A stretch of DNA of 64,000 nt from JANSWP01 sp041941305 (GTDB taxonomy: Bacteria; Bacteroidota; Bacteroidia; Chitinophagales; Saprospiraceae): contig JBGTQJ010000049.1 of NCBI GenBank assembly GCA_041941305.1, positions 4,666 to 68,665 on the forward strand. Direction: 5' to 3'. Each line of letters opens with the position of its first letter. Position 1 is the first letter of the stretch. The translations under genes and the position numbers were made by a program. Under the pieces are notes generated by a model. The model was not told where the DNA came from. It did not search any database and saw nothing but the letters and a program-made list of their open reading frames with translations. Shown one piece after another: positions 9,019-17,700 of the stretch.

Positions 9019-9345
9019 TTGATTTTCAATATCGCATATCAAAATTTCCGGAACATCTTTTTTGTTGCCATTCTTTTCAGCCAACTTTGGGTGAGTGTAA
9101 TGCCTTATTGCTTGTTAATGTTATCATGTGGGGATCAAATAGAATTGATAGGCTCTGAAAATAACGAGTCCGAAGAAGAGGAGTCCAAAAAAGAAAAAGA
9201 CAAAAAAATCACTTCAGAAAACTTCTCCAAATTATTTATTGAAAATCAAAAGGTGTTGAAAAATTTCGGCACAAACACATTAAAATCCTTCACTATTTCC
9301 AAAATCATCACTCCTCCTCCCGAATTTTTTCCCAATTTATCGTAG
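9019..9345 (+). CDS. Small hypothetical protein with N-terminal hydrophobic segment
   Basis: A 108-residue frame from a TTG at 9019. The alternative ATG at 9100 would remove most of the hydrophobic part. Residues 9-35 (IFFVAILFSQLWVSVMPYC) look like a signal or anchor segment. They are followed by a short acidic/lysine-rich run (EEEESKKEKDKK) and a polar tail ending TPPPEFFPNLS. I do not recognise a family. It lies upstream of the carbonic anhydrase gene with 292 bp between, so it is not clearly part of that unit. Confidence 0.45.
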   Translation: MIFNIAYQNFRNIFFVAILFSQLWVSVMPYCLLMLSCGDQIELIGSENNESEEEESKKEKDKKITSENFSKLFIENQKVLKNFGTNTLKSFTISKIITPPPEFFPNLS

Positions 9346-9399
9346 ACCGCATTTTAGTGTATTTCTTTCTACTATACACTTTTTGAGAAACGAAAAATT

Positions 9400-9489
9400 A
9401 GAGGCAAGAATCAAGATAAAATAAGCAAAAAGCATAAAAGTCTTCAGCATAAAAGTCTTGTTTCTTAGTTCTTGGCTCTTGCTTCTAAA
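9400..9489. repeat. Heptamer array, inverted pair (AGAATCA / TTCTTGG type)
   Basis: Left half: consecutive 7-bp units AGAGGCA, AGAATCA, AGATAAA from 9400. Right half: TTCTTAG, TTCTTGG, CTCTTGC, TTCTAAA from 9462 to 9489. The right units are the rough reverse complement of the left ones. Between them the string GCATAAAAGTCTT occurs twice in tandem. It lies in the 292-bp gap before the carbonic anhydrase gene, which otherwise shows nothing. Confidence 0.55.
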
Positions 9490-9637
9490 AAGTGTATTGT
9501 AGCTTAAGCGTATTTATATCAGATTGATAAAATATGTATTACAAGAAATTGAATAAATCCTGTATTGGAATCTTTTAATTTTTAGTCAATCTAATATTTT
9601 GGTTTGACAAATCCGTTATTTTAATTTCAAAAAAAAA

Positions 9638-10285
9638 ATGAATAGTACCATAAACAATTCAATTGCACAAACGCCTGAAACTCAGGCAGAAATTACGCCA
9701 CAAATGGCGAAGGACTTGCTTAAAAATGGCAATCAACGGTTTTTGGAAAAAAAGCAATTATCCAGAAATTATGAGGAGCAAATCGCAGCTACATCAACTG
9801 GTCAATATCCATTTGCTGCCATCCTGAGTTGCATTGATTCTCGTGTACCTACTCAAATAATATTCGATCAGGGCATTGGAGATCTATTCGATGCCTGTGT
9901 TGCCGGCAATATCGTCAATGAAGATATCCTTGGAAGTATCGAGTATGCCGCAAAATATGCAGGTGTAAAATTAGTCGTCGTACTGGGACATACAGCCTGT
10001 GGAGCTGTCAAGGGAGCATGTGATGGACTGAAAGATGGCAATTTGACTACTTTGCTTGGAAAAATTCAACCGGCAGTCGATGCCACAGCAACTGCGGATG
10101 GTGAAGATAGAAGTTCGAAAAACGCATCCTTTGTCAACAATGTGGTCCGAAAAAATGTCGAACTGACTGTTGACAATATTCATGCTCATAGTTCAATATT
10201 AAGTGGTCTTGAAAGTGAGGGGAAGATTGACATTGTCAAAGCGATTTATGATGTTAAAACGGGAAAAGTAACTTTTATGGATTGA
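9638..10285 (+). CDS. Beta-class carbonic anhydrase
   Basis: A 215-residue protein that interconverts CO2 and bicarbonate. The beta-class zinc site is complete: Cys65 with the Asp67-Arg69 dyad (LSCIDSRVP), His118 and Cys121 (VVVLGHTACGAVKGA). The N-terminus has no signal peptide (MNSTINNSIAQTPETQAEIT), so the enzyme is cytoplasmic. The start ATG follows an A-rich leader, typical of Bacteroidota. A SulP transporter gene follows 183 bp downstream on the same strand. Such pairs usually couple bicarbonate uptake with hydration chemistry, so the two probably serve bicarbonate supply for carboxylases or pH balance. Confidence 0.95.
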   Translation: MNSTINNSIAQTPETQAEITPQMAKDLLKNGNQRFLEKKQLSRNYEEQIAATSTGQYPFAAILSCIDSRVPTQIIFDQGIGDLFDACVAGNIVNEDILGSIEYAAKYAGVKLVVVLGHTACGAVKGACDGLKDGNLTTLLGKIQPAVDATATADGEDRSSKNASFVNNVVRKNVELTVDNIHAHSSILSGLESEGKIDIVKAIYDVKTGKVTFMD

Positions 10286-10468
10286 TCGATTCCCTAAAAA
10301 TGATTCAAACTTTACCCATATTAAATCAATCAAGTAGGAATACTCAGAAACCTGGTTTGATCGTCGTGTCGGCAAATTTTAACAGAAAGAATGTGTGTGG
10401 AATTTGATTGCCAAAAAATATACTACAAACATTACCAGGTTAATTGAGTCATTAAAGCAAAAAGAAAA

Positions 10469-12328
10469 ATGAAAAAGATATTAGGATTAGATTTTTCTCA
10501 CTTCAAAGGAGATTTCTTTGGTGGGATAACTGCAGGTATTGTAGCACTTCCTTTGGCACTTGCTTTTGGAGTTAGTTCAGGGCTTGGACCCAGTGCCGGG
10601 CTTTATGGTGCCATATTTATTGCCTTTTTCGCTGCATGGTTTGGGGGTACAAATACCCAGATTTCGGGACCAACAGCCCCAATGACAGCGGTTAGTATGA
10701 TTATCATTGCTGGAATTCTAGCCAATTATGACGGGGATGTTAACAAAGCTCTCCCAGTAATTTTGACAGTTTTCCTATTGTCAGGATTAATGCAAATCGG
10801 ATTGGGGTTCATGGGACTTGGAAAATACATTCGGTACATTCCTTATCCTGTTGTTTCTGGCTTTATGACAGCCATTGGAGTTATTATTTTAGTCACACAA
10901 ATTTTACCTTCCGTTGGTTATTATCCAAAAGAAGACGCCCAATATGTTGAGCAATTCAAACCGCTCGCAGAAGAGATCATGTTAGACAACATTTTGAAAG
11001 AAGAGGCTGGCGAGGGGATACTCGTTTTGGAAGATTTTAAAGAAACCATCAGGAGGGCAGAATTGATTACCCAGGATCAAATAGCTCAGGAGTCACAAAC
11101 GTTGGCAGGCAAAGAAGCTTCAGGCGTTATTGGAACTATCAAAGTATTGCCAAGAGCGCTGAGTAATATCAATTGGCTCGAGTTATTGTTGGCATTAGGA
11201 ACTATATTTATTATTTATGGCTTCAAGAGAATCACCAAAGCGATCCCTAGTACACTGGTTGCACTATTGGTGATGTCGGGAATTGCTTTTGGTTTTGGAT
11301 TGGATTATCGTCCTATTGAAGAAATTCCAAGTGGATTGCCCGTACCAAACCTGGAAATATTCACTGGGTTTAGTTTTGCCGCTATTTCACCCTACATTTT
11401 TACTGCTCTGACCTTGGCCTTGCTGGGAGCAATAGATTCTTTATTGACTTCTGTGGTTGCAGATAATATGACCAAAACCAAACACAAACCCAACAAGGAA
11501 TTGGTCGGACAAGGAATTGGAAACTCAATTGCCGCAGTATTTGGAGGAATTCCTGGTGCGGGAGCTACAATTAGAACGGTTGTTAATATTACTGCAGGTG
11601 GAAAAACCAGATTGTCAGGTATGATTTCAGGGGTTTTATTGCTTGTCATCTTATTGGCTCTTGGACCTGTTGCTTCTCAAATACCTGCAGCTGTTTTGGC
11701 AGGTATTCTTATTACCGTAGGTATTGGTGTGATGGATTATAAAGGATTAAAAGCCATTCCATATATGCCAAAAACAGAAGTGACTATTATGATCATAGTA
11801 CTCATATTATCTTCTGTTTGGAACCTGGTTTATGCTGTAGGAATAGGTTTGGTTATCGCTTCTTTGATGTTTATGAAAAAGATTGGTGATTTGACAGCAG
11901 AACGCTCTGATGTAAAATCATTAGATAAGGAAACAGCATGGGCTGACGAGATAAATTTCCCGGAAGAATTAAAAGAGGAAGTATTTATCAAACATATCAA
12001 AGGTCCACTATTTTTTGGTTCTACGAGCAATTTTCAGCAGCTGGCCTTGCAAATTCCCAAAACGGCTTCCACAGTAATCATACGAATGGGGCGAATGCAA
12101 TACATCGACCAATCGGGCTTGTACGCCATGGAAGATATTCTGGTAGATTTGGTTAAAAATGGGAAAAAAGTATTGATGGTGAATATTCTCAATCAACCAA
12201 GGTACATGCTGGAAAGGATTGATATCATTCCTGATCTTGTTCCTGAAGAACAGATTTTTGATAATTTCAATGATTGTTTGAAATGGATAAAGGAGAATGT
12301 AGCCGATACACACCCAGCGGTGGCATAA
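10469..12328 (+). CDS. SulP family anion (probably bicarbonate) transporter with STAS domain
   Basis: A 619-residue inner-membrane protein. The N-terminal part has the SulP transmembrane core: GGITAGIVALPLALAFGVSS near 20, then ISGPTAPMTAVSMIIIAGI, and FGGIPGAGATIRTVVNITAG near 355. About 12 hydrophobic spans are seen. A hydrophilic insert of about 80 residues (about 150-228) interrupts the core. Residues about 500-610 form a STAS domain (VIIRMGRMQYIDQSGLYAME). SulP members carry sulfate, bicarbonate or dicarboxylates. The carbonic anhydrase upstream argues for bicarbonate (BicA-like), but the substrate cannot be read from sequence alone. Confidence 0.92.
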   Translation: MKKILGLDFSHFKGDFFGGITAGIVALPLALAFGVSSGLGPSAGLYGAIFIAFFAAWFGGTNTQISGPTAPMTAVSMIIIAGILANYDGDVNKALPVILTVFLLSGLMQIGLGFMGLGKYIRYIPYPVVSGFMTAIGVIILVTQILPSVGYYPKEDAQYVEQFKPLAEEIMLDNILKEEAGEGILVLEDFKETIRRAELITQDQIAQESQTLAGKEASGVIGTIKVLPRALSNINWLELLLALGTIFIIYGFKRITKAIPSTLVALLVMSGIAFGFGLDYRPIEEIPSGLPVPNLEIFTGFSFAAISPYIFTALTLALLGAIDSLLTSVVADNMTKTKHKPNKELVGQGIGNSIAAVFGGIPGAGATIRTVVNITAGGKTRLSGMISGVLLLVILLALGPVASQIPAAVLAGILITVGIGVMDYKGLKAIPYMPKTEVTIMIIVLILSSVWNLVYAVGIGLVIASLMFMKKIGDLTAERSDVKSLDKETAWADEINFPEELKEEVFIKHIKGPLFFGSTSNFQQLALQIPKTASTVIIRMGRMQYIDQSGLYAMEDILVDLVKNGKKVLMVNILNQPRYMLERIDIIPDLVPEEQIFDNFNDCLKWIKENVADTHPAVA

Positions 12329-12371
12329 TATTGATTTAAGGAAAATTAAATTTTTGAAATACTATTTCATA

Positions 12372-12400
12372 GAAAGCGAACCATAATCTGGTTCGCTTTC
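12372..12400. terminator. Bidirectional intrinsic terminator
   Basis: A perfect 11-bp stem (12372-12382 with 12390-12400) and a 7-nt loop lie midway between the convergent SulP and zinc-ribbon genes. The right side continues CTTATTTG. The position and stem fit a shared terminator, although the T-run is weak. Confidence 0.65.
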
Positions 12401-12422
12401 CTTATTTGAGATGGTATTGTAT

Positions 12423-13346
12423 TTACTTAACTTCAATCCGTTTCAACTTCTTCAATAACTTCATCAACTTCAAATTCACTGACTTATTCACATTAAAAAA
12501 ATGACCATTGATGGTCAACCAGTCTTCTTGTCTTTTTACTTCGGCTATTTCCGGAAAGGTAAAAGATTGAGCAGGTTCAAAGTGAGCTTTCCAATAAATG
12601 GCAGCTTCTGTAAGGGCAAAGCCTTCTTTTAAAGAGCCCAATACAGTTTGGTCACAGATAAAAAGAATTTTTTCTTCCTTATGCGGAAATAAAAAGGAAT
12701 CAGTGGCATTTTTCAATTTCTGAAAAGGCATAGCAACAAAATCCGTGTAAACGGTTTCTTCCTCGTTCCCAAAATCCAAATAATCCATAATCATTTGCCC
12801 CAAATCAATGTCCTCCTCTTTGATGTTTTGGTACTTCAAGATGGTTTCTGGTAAAACAATCTCATTTAAATCCTGGCAATAATGAATAATGAAGTAATCC
12901 AATAAATCCTCATAAGCCTTTTGAATGAAGGGTTGTTCATCCTGACTGCTACCCTGCTCTCTCAATTGCTGCACCTGCTCTGCCAATTGCTTCATTCTAA
13001 ATTCGAACCCTGTTTTGAAGTCTGAATGATTGAACCGCTTTACATATTTGTCATAATTTGTTGGATTATGTTCCGCTTCTATCCTTTCCTTAAATGCTTC
13101 CTTAAAGTCATCTACCAACAATTGTTCTATATTCTCAACTGGATTCTCCCGAAAGATATCATTCATCGGAGGTGGCTGATTGATAAAAAATTCCATTCCA
13201 CAATGAAAACAAAATTTGGCATTGATCGCATTTTCCGCTCCACAATCCGGACAAGTCAAAGTCTCCTCAAAAACTTTTTCTCCACATTGAGGGCAAAACC
13301 GAGCATTTTCAGGTAATTCAGATTGGCAGGAAGGACAGTTTCTCAT
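12423..13346 (-). CDS. Double zinc-ribbon protein of unknown function
   Basis: A 307-residue protein. The N-terminus has two zinc ribbons: Cys4-x2-Cys7 with Cys18-x2-Cys21, and Cys32-x2-Cys35 with Cys46-x2-Cys49 (NCPSCQSELPENARFCPQC, then TCPDCGAENAINAKFCFHCG). The remaining 250 residues are acidic and helical (about 85-150) and then mixed alpha/beta, with no domain I recognise. A late segment (FICDQTVLGSLKEGFALTEA) resembles the strand pattern of PH-like/SHOCT-associated cytosolic domains, but weakly. No signal peptide, so cytoplasmic. The ribbons may mediate protein or nucleic-acid contacts. Confidence 0.8.
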   Translation of the reverse strand: MRNCPSCQSELPENARFCPQCGEKVFEETLTCPDCGAENAINAKFCFHCGMEFFINQPPPMNDIFRENPVENIEQLLVDDFKEAFKERIEAEHNPTNYDKYVKRFNHSDFKTGFEFRMKQLAEQVQQLREQGSSQDEQPFIQKAYEDLLDYFIIHYCQDLNEIVLPETILKYQNIKEEDIDLGQMIMDYLDFGNEEETVYTDFVAMPFQKLKNATDSFLFPHKEEKILFICDQTVLGSLKEGFALTEAAIYWKAHFEPAQSFTFPEIAEVKRQEDWLTINGHFFNVNKSVNLKLMKLLKKLKRIEVK

Positions 13347-13391
13347 AATCGTCTTTATAGTTCTGGGGTAAAAATAAAAAGATTCTTGTTC

Positions 13392-13540
13392 CTGGGTACT
13401 GGGTACTGGTTGCTGGGTACTGGGTTCTGGGTTCTGGGGCTGGTTTGGAATAATAAAACACCATTTTGCTATCCACTATTACGTATCCCAATGGTATCAG
13501 CAATACCCAGCAACCAGAAAACCAGAAAACCAGTACCCAT
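13392..13540. repeat. Heptamer array, inverted pair (CTGGGTA / TACCCAG type)
   Basis: 13392-13440 reads as seven consecutive 7-bp units: CTGGGTA, CTGGGTA, CTGGTTG, CTGGGTA, CTGGGTT, CTGGGTT, CTGGGGC. At 13504-13540 the reverse-complement type follows: TACCCAG, CAACCAG, two 8-bp AAAACCAG units, TACCCAT. The core CTGG is kept while the other three bases vary. The two halves could fold into an imperfect hairpin around a 63-bp spacer. Confidence 0.75.
13491..13515. repeat. 25-bp dispersed repeat (copy A)
   Basis: This is the reverse complement of 22328-22352 with one mismatch (GGTTGCTGG then R then TATTGCTGATACCAT). In both places it adjoins CTGG heptamers, so the array and this flank form one dispersed element. 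Confidence 0.7.
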
Positions 13541-13630
13541 CAAACCAAAAAACAGAAACCTGACTTTTAAAAATACTTTGCCAACAAATAAACAAATCCC
13601 CTATTACCTTGCACTCAAATTAAGAAAGCT

Positions 13631-13759
13631 ATGAAAACTGTTTTCCTTCTTTTGGCAATATACGCCTGCGCAGGCTGCCAAAATTTAACGGCACAGATTT
13701 CAAAAGTCACGCTTCCTCAAAAATCTTCTGCCGTCAACCGTTTACGGTCAACCGAATAA
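13631..13759 (+). pseudogene. Lipoprotein signal-peptide fragment truncated by a repeat
   Basis: A 42-codon frame starting MKTVFLLLAIYACAGCQNL, a good lipoprotein signal sequence with lipobox CAGC. After about 23 further residues the frame runs into the CCGTCAA heptamer array and stops. No continuation is found downstream. Most likely it is the 5' stump of a lipoprotein gene interrupted by the repeat. A genuine small lipoprotein cannot be excluded. Confidence 0.35.
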
Positions 13760-13763
13760 AGTC
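13731..13763. repeat. CCGTCAA heptamer array (copy A)
   Basis: Units CCGTCAA, CCGTTTA, CGGTCAA, CCG, followed by AATAAAGTC. The same block, with one more heptamer and reversed, is at 30011-30051, including the AATAAAGTC flank. It is a dispersed 7-bp-period repeat with a conserved edge. Confidence 0.7.
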
Positions 13764-13915
13764 ACTCTATAATTACGATTTTAAGTTTCACATACGTTCA
13801 CAATATCTGTCCAACCCCAAAAACCTTTTTTCTTCCCGATTGTCGTACATTCGCACAGGGTTGATTGAGTAATAAAATTGCGCGGTCAATCATTTTTTGA
13901 ATTACCTATTTACGG

Positions 13916-14527
13916 ATGTCCAATCACAAGTATAGCGAATACGAAAATTTCACATTTCACCCATACAACATCATGATGGTATTGCTTTTGATTGCAATAT
14001 CTGCCTTGTTTTTAGCTTTTTCCGGAGCTTTGGTTTACAATCGGGTGCAAAATAACTTACCTCCAATACAACTGCCTCCATTATTTATCTTCAATACTTT
14101 GATATTACTAGGGAGTAGTTGGACCATGCTTCGGGCCAAACAGGCCTATGAGGCAGACGACACAGATAAATATCAAAAAGCACTAATTTGGACCATCTTA
14201 CTTTCCATTCTATTTCTCATCGCTCAAATTTTTGGCTGGCAGCAGTTATTTGCAAAAAATGAGTTTTTAAGCTCTGGAAATTCAACCGCCTACCTCTATC
14301 TACTTTCAGGATTACATTTTGCTCATGTCATTGCTGGCTTGCCTTTTCTTGGCTTGTTTTTGAGAACAGCCAGATTGCAAATGAAAGAACCCGTCAGCGT
14401 ATTGGTTTATTTTTCAGATCCGGAAAAACGCCTCAAATTGAGATTATTGACCTTGTATTGGCATTTCCTTGATGGACTTTGGATCTACCTCGTCCTTTTC
14501 TTTTGGATTAATTATTTAATAAGGTAA
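13916..14527 (+). CDS. Cytochrome c oxidase subunit III family protein
   Basis: A 203-residue integral membrane protein with five hydrophobic spans (about 19-41, 55-72, 88-107, 124-147 and 177-201), the layout of the short heme-copper oxidase subunit III. Typical motifs are GLHFAHVIAGLPFLG and the C-terminal YWHFLDGLWIYLVLFF. It would sit in the inner membrane with subunits I and II. None of those, nor any assembly gene, is nearby, so the gene stands alone here. Isolated extra subunit III genes occur in Bacteroidota. The start ATG is preceded by TTTACGG with no strong ribosome site. Confidence 0.88.
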   Translation: MSNHKYSEYENFTFHPYNIMMVLLLIAISALFLAFSGALVYNRVQNNLPPIQLPPLFIFNTLILLGSSWTMLRAKQAYEADDTDKYQKALIWTILLSILFLIAQIFGWQQLFAKNEFLSSGNSTAYLYLLSGLHFAHVIAGLPFLGLFLRTARLQMKEPVSVLVYFSDPEKRLKLRLLTLYWHFLDGLWIYLVLFFWINYLIR

Positions 14528-14563
14528 TATATAGATACTGGCAGCTTTGCAGCCAAAAAAAAA

Positions 14564-14605
14564 TTAAGATGCCGGGCAATGATTTTACATTGCCCGGCAT
14601 CTTAA
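14564..14605. terminator. Strong hairpin, probable terminator of the subunit III gene
   Basis: A perfect 18-bp stem (14564-14581 with 14588-14605) and a 6-nt loop, GC-rich in the middle (GATGCCGGGCAATG). It lies 37 bp after the subunit III stop. A run of A's precedes it and A-rich DNA follows, so the T-tract is on the minus strand. It may work as a terminator in either direction or as an mRNA 3' stabiliser. Confidence 0.7.
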
Positions 14606-14760
14606 AAATAATTTAAACAATTGGTGTTGGCTTCGAGTCAATTGGAATGGTACCTCCAAGTATTTATATTTTGGCAAATTCCCGACGCAGTATTATTCTA
14701 CAATTCGCTAATGAAGAATTACATTTGCCTGTCACAAAGAAATATTGAAAAATAAGCTAT

Positions 14761-17700
14761 ATGACCACTTTACTCAAATTACTCACTGTTACCATGACCT
14801 TCGGCTGGGGGGTCTGGTTTGGAACCTCCCAAATTCAAGAATCAAATAACACACAAGAGCAAACCCTTAGCGAGGGCTTTGTCTGCTCATCTGACGAAGT
14901 CCGGACAAAATTATTTGAAGCTTATCCATCAAAAAAAGCACTTCAGGAATCCTTGGAAAAGCAGGTTTACGAATACATGCAAAACAAACCACCTGCTGCA
15001 GAAAACCCACCCATTTACACCTTACCTTTGGTGGTCCATATCATCCATGACAATGGGGCCGAAAATTTAACTGATTTAATCGTTCAGCAAGGAGTGCAAC
15101 ATTTGAATGATGCCTTTGAGAATGTCAATTATTACGATCAGGGCACTGGAGTAGATGTCCAAATTGCTTTCTGCCTGGCAAAACAGGATCCTGATGGAAA
15201 TCCAACAACTGGAATTACGCGCGATGTCAATACATTGACAGTTATGACTTTGGCAGATGACATTGCAGTAAAAGACATCAACCGATGGGATCCAACCAGT
15301 TATATCAATATTTGGCTGGTTAGAGAAATTGCAGGTGGTGTAGCCGGATATGCCTATTTGCCATCTTCTCATGGAAATCCTGAAGACGGAATCGTGATGG
15401 AAGCAGAGTACTTTGGTAGTTCTGAGTCCAATTCTGCGGTTCAGGTTCATGAAATGGGACACTACCTTGGCTTGTACCACACCTTTGAAGGAGGTTGTGA
15501 CAATGACGATTGCCTGGCAGATGGAGACCGTATTTGTGATACGCCACCAGACCAGACGACAGTAGCTGCTCCATGTGAATTCACTCAAAATAGTTGTGAC
15601 ACAGATGTGAATTTGGCTGATCCAAATAATCCCTTCACCAGTGACCAGGACGATATGTTCATCAACTATATGGATTACAGCAACCTGGAATGTTATTCTG
15701 CATTTACTGAAGGGCAAAAAGATAGAATGCAGTTTTTTGTAGAGACGACCAGAAATTCATTGTTGGCCTCCATTGGCTGTGAAGACCCATGTTTATTGCC
15801 AATTACAGCAGATTTTGACCCGGATGCCTTGACTATTGATATTGGAGGCACATTAAATTTCACAAATACATCGGTCAATGGTGTAGATTATGTCTGGCGA
15901 GTAGATGGGACTACTTTCTCCAATGCCGTAGATACCGCATTTCAATTTAATCAATTGGGAACTTTTGATATTACACTGGTAGCTACGAATGATGCGCCAA
16001 ATTGCATTGATAGTTTGACAATTTCCATTGAAGTGACTTGTAGAGTACAGGCAAGTTTTATCCAGGATGCCTTTACCGTTAATGTGGGAGAACAAGTGAA
16101 TTTTACAAATACAACCACCAATGCTTTCAACTACGAATGGTTTGTTGATGGAGTTTCCCAGGGAACTACAACTGATTTTTCATTCATATTTGATACACCT
16201 GGTTTATATTCTGTTTATCTGGTAGCCGAAGGATTACTGTGTAGCGATACAACTTCTTTGACCAATTTTATTAGAGTAGGTGATTGTGCCGTCGCAGTAA
16301 CCTATGCACCAGACACTGCAACAACCTGTGATGACATCCAGTTTATGGCAGAATCCGAATGTAACTTTTCGAGTTATTACTGGAGTTACTGTGAACCTGA
16401 TTCATTAGGTGCACCCAGTCAAAGACCGCCAGCGGGTGGATTGGCTCCGGTACCAGTCGGAATCGATTTTGTGGACAATACTCAAAACGGGACAGGATAC
16501 CACATTTTTGTCACCCATTATCAACAGCCTGTCGACAGGATTGTGCGGATGGATTATGGAAATGATTTGAATAATCCCACTCCAAATATCGTCAATATCA
16601 ATACCCCTGATATTACAGGAGGTGGTCCCTTGCAGCTCAATCAAGGAATTGACATAGTGGAAGACAATGGCGAGTTTATTGGATTTATGGTTGTTTGGAA
16701 TAGAATTTACAGGCTCAATTTTGGTTCAGATATTACCAATGTGAATCCCCAGGTAACACAAGTTGAAGGAATCACAGGAGCATTTGAATGGGGTGTTTCT
16801 CTGGATGTTTATCAAATTGGAGCCAACTGGTGGGGTTTGGTTACCGCCAGAAATACTAACAATATTGCTTTATTATATTTCGGTGAAAATATCCGCGGTG
16901 ACGTTCAGGATTTCTTTAGCTATGATGGCGGCAATGCAGATGCTGAGTTTACTGGCGCTACATTAATTGTTGAAGATGAGCAATTCTATGTATTGGCCTG
17001 TGACATTATCAATGGCTTAATTCGTTTTGATTTTGGAAATTCGCTGGCAAATGTACCCACGACTACCAATCTTGGATTTTTTGGCGATGGTTTCCAATGG
17101 ACCATAATGGTTTACAAAGAGTGTGAAAGCCGATATGTTGGATTCCTTTTTAAAGAAAGTGGTGATGATCAGAAAGTATTGGAATTCGCAAATGGCATTA
17201 CAAGTACTCCAACCATAATTGACGATATTGTTATTGGAGGAAGAGTCAATAGTGTAACCCCTTTCCATAGAGTTGGAGATGAATTGAATTTCTTTATCAT
17301 CCAATGGGATGATGCCACCGTCACCAATTTCTATTATGAAAATTGTACCAATAGTATACCTCCTTCCAGCACCGGACAAACTCCAAATGTTGTGTACTAT
17401 GGTGATGAAGGGTTCTACAATGTGAAACTCATAGTGGATGAAGGTTTACCCTGGCAACAAGTTATTTGTACAGAAATATTTGTTGAAGATTGTGGAATTG
17501 AAAACTGCTTTAATGGTCGGGACGACGATGGTGATGGACTGATTGATTGCTATGACCCGGACTGTTGTGGAGATGAGTTTTGTGAAGATTTTTATTACGT
17601 TGAATGTCCAATTGATTGCTCATTAGATTCTACTATGGGCGATTTTGAATTGGAAATGGAATGGAGTACACTGGGAGGCTCAGCTGACTGGTGTGCATAC

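Larger units (their letters stand above)
13347..13915. other. Repeat-rich intergenic region
   Basis: 569 bp between the zinc-ribbon gene and the cytochrome oxidase subunit gene. It holds an inverted pair of heptamer arrays (13392-13440 and 13504-13540), a 25-bp dispersed sequence (13491-13515) found again at 22328-22352, a 42-codon lipoprotein-like fragment at 13631-13759, and a CCGTCAA heptamer array that forms the fragment's 3' end. Long frames across the arrays are artefacts of the period-7 repeats. Confidence 0.65.

Noticed and set aside
13323..13634. 103-codon plus-strand frame across the repeat region
   Set aside because: It reads through the CTGGGTA heptamers (giving a GTGYWLLGTGFW pattern) and overlaps the start of the zinc-ribbon gene. 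It is an artefact of the repeats.
15076..15717. 213-codon minus-strand frame
   Set aside because: It lies wholly antisense to the catalytic domain of the M43 protease, whose HEMGH motif and Met-turn are intact, so it is a shadow frame.
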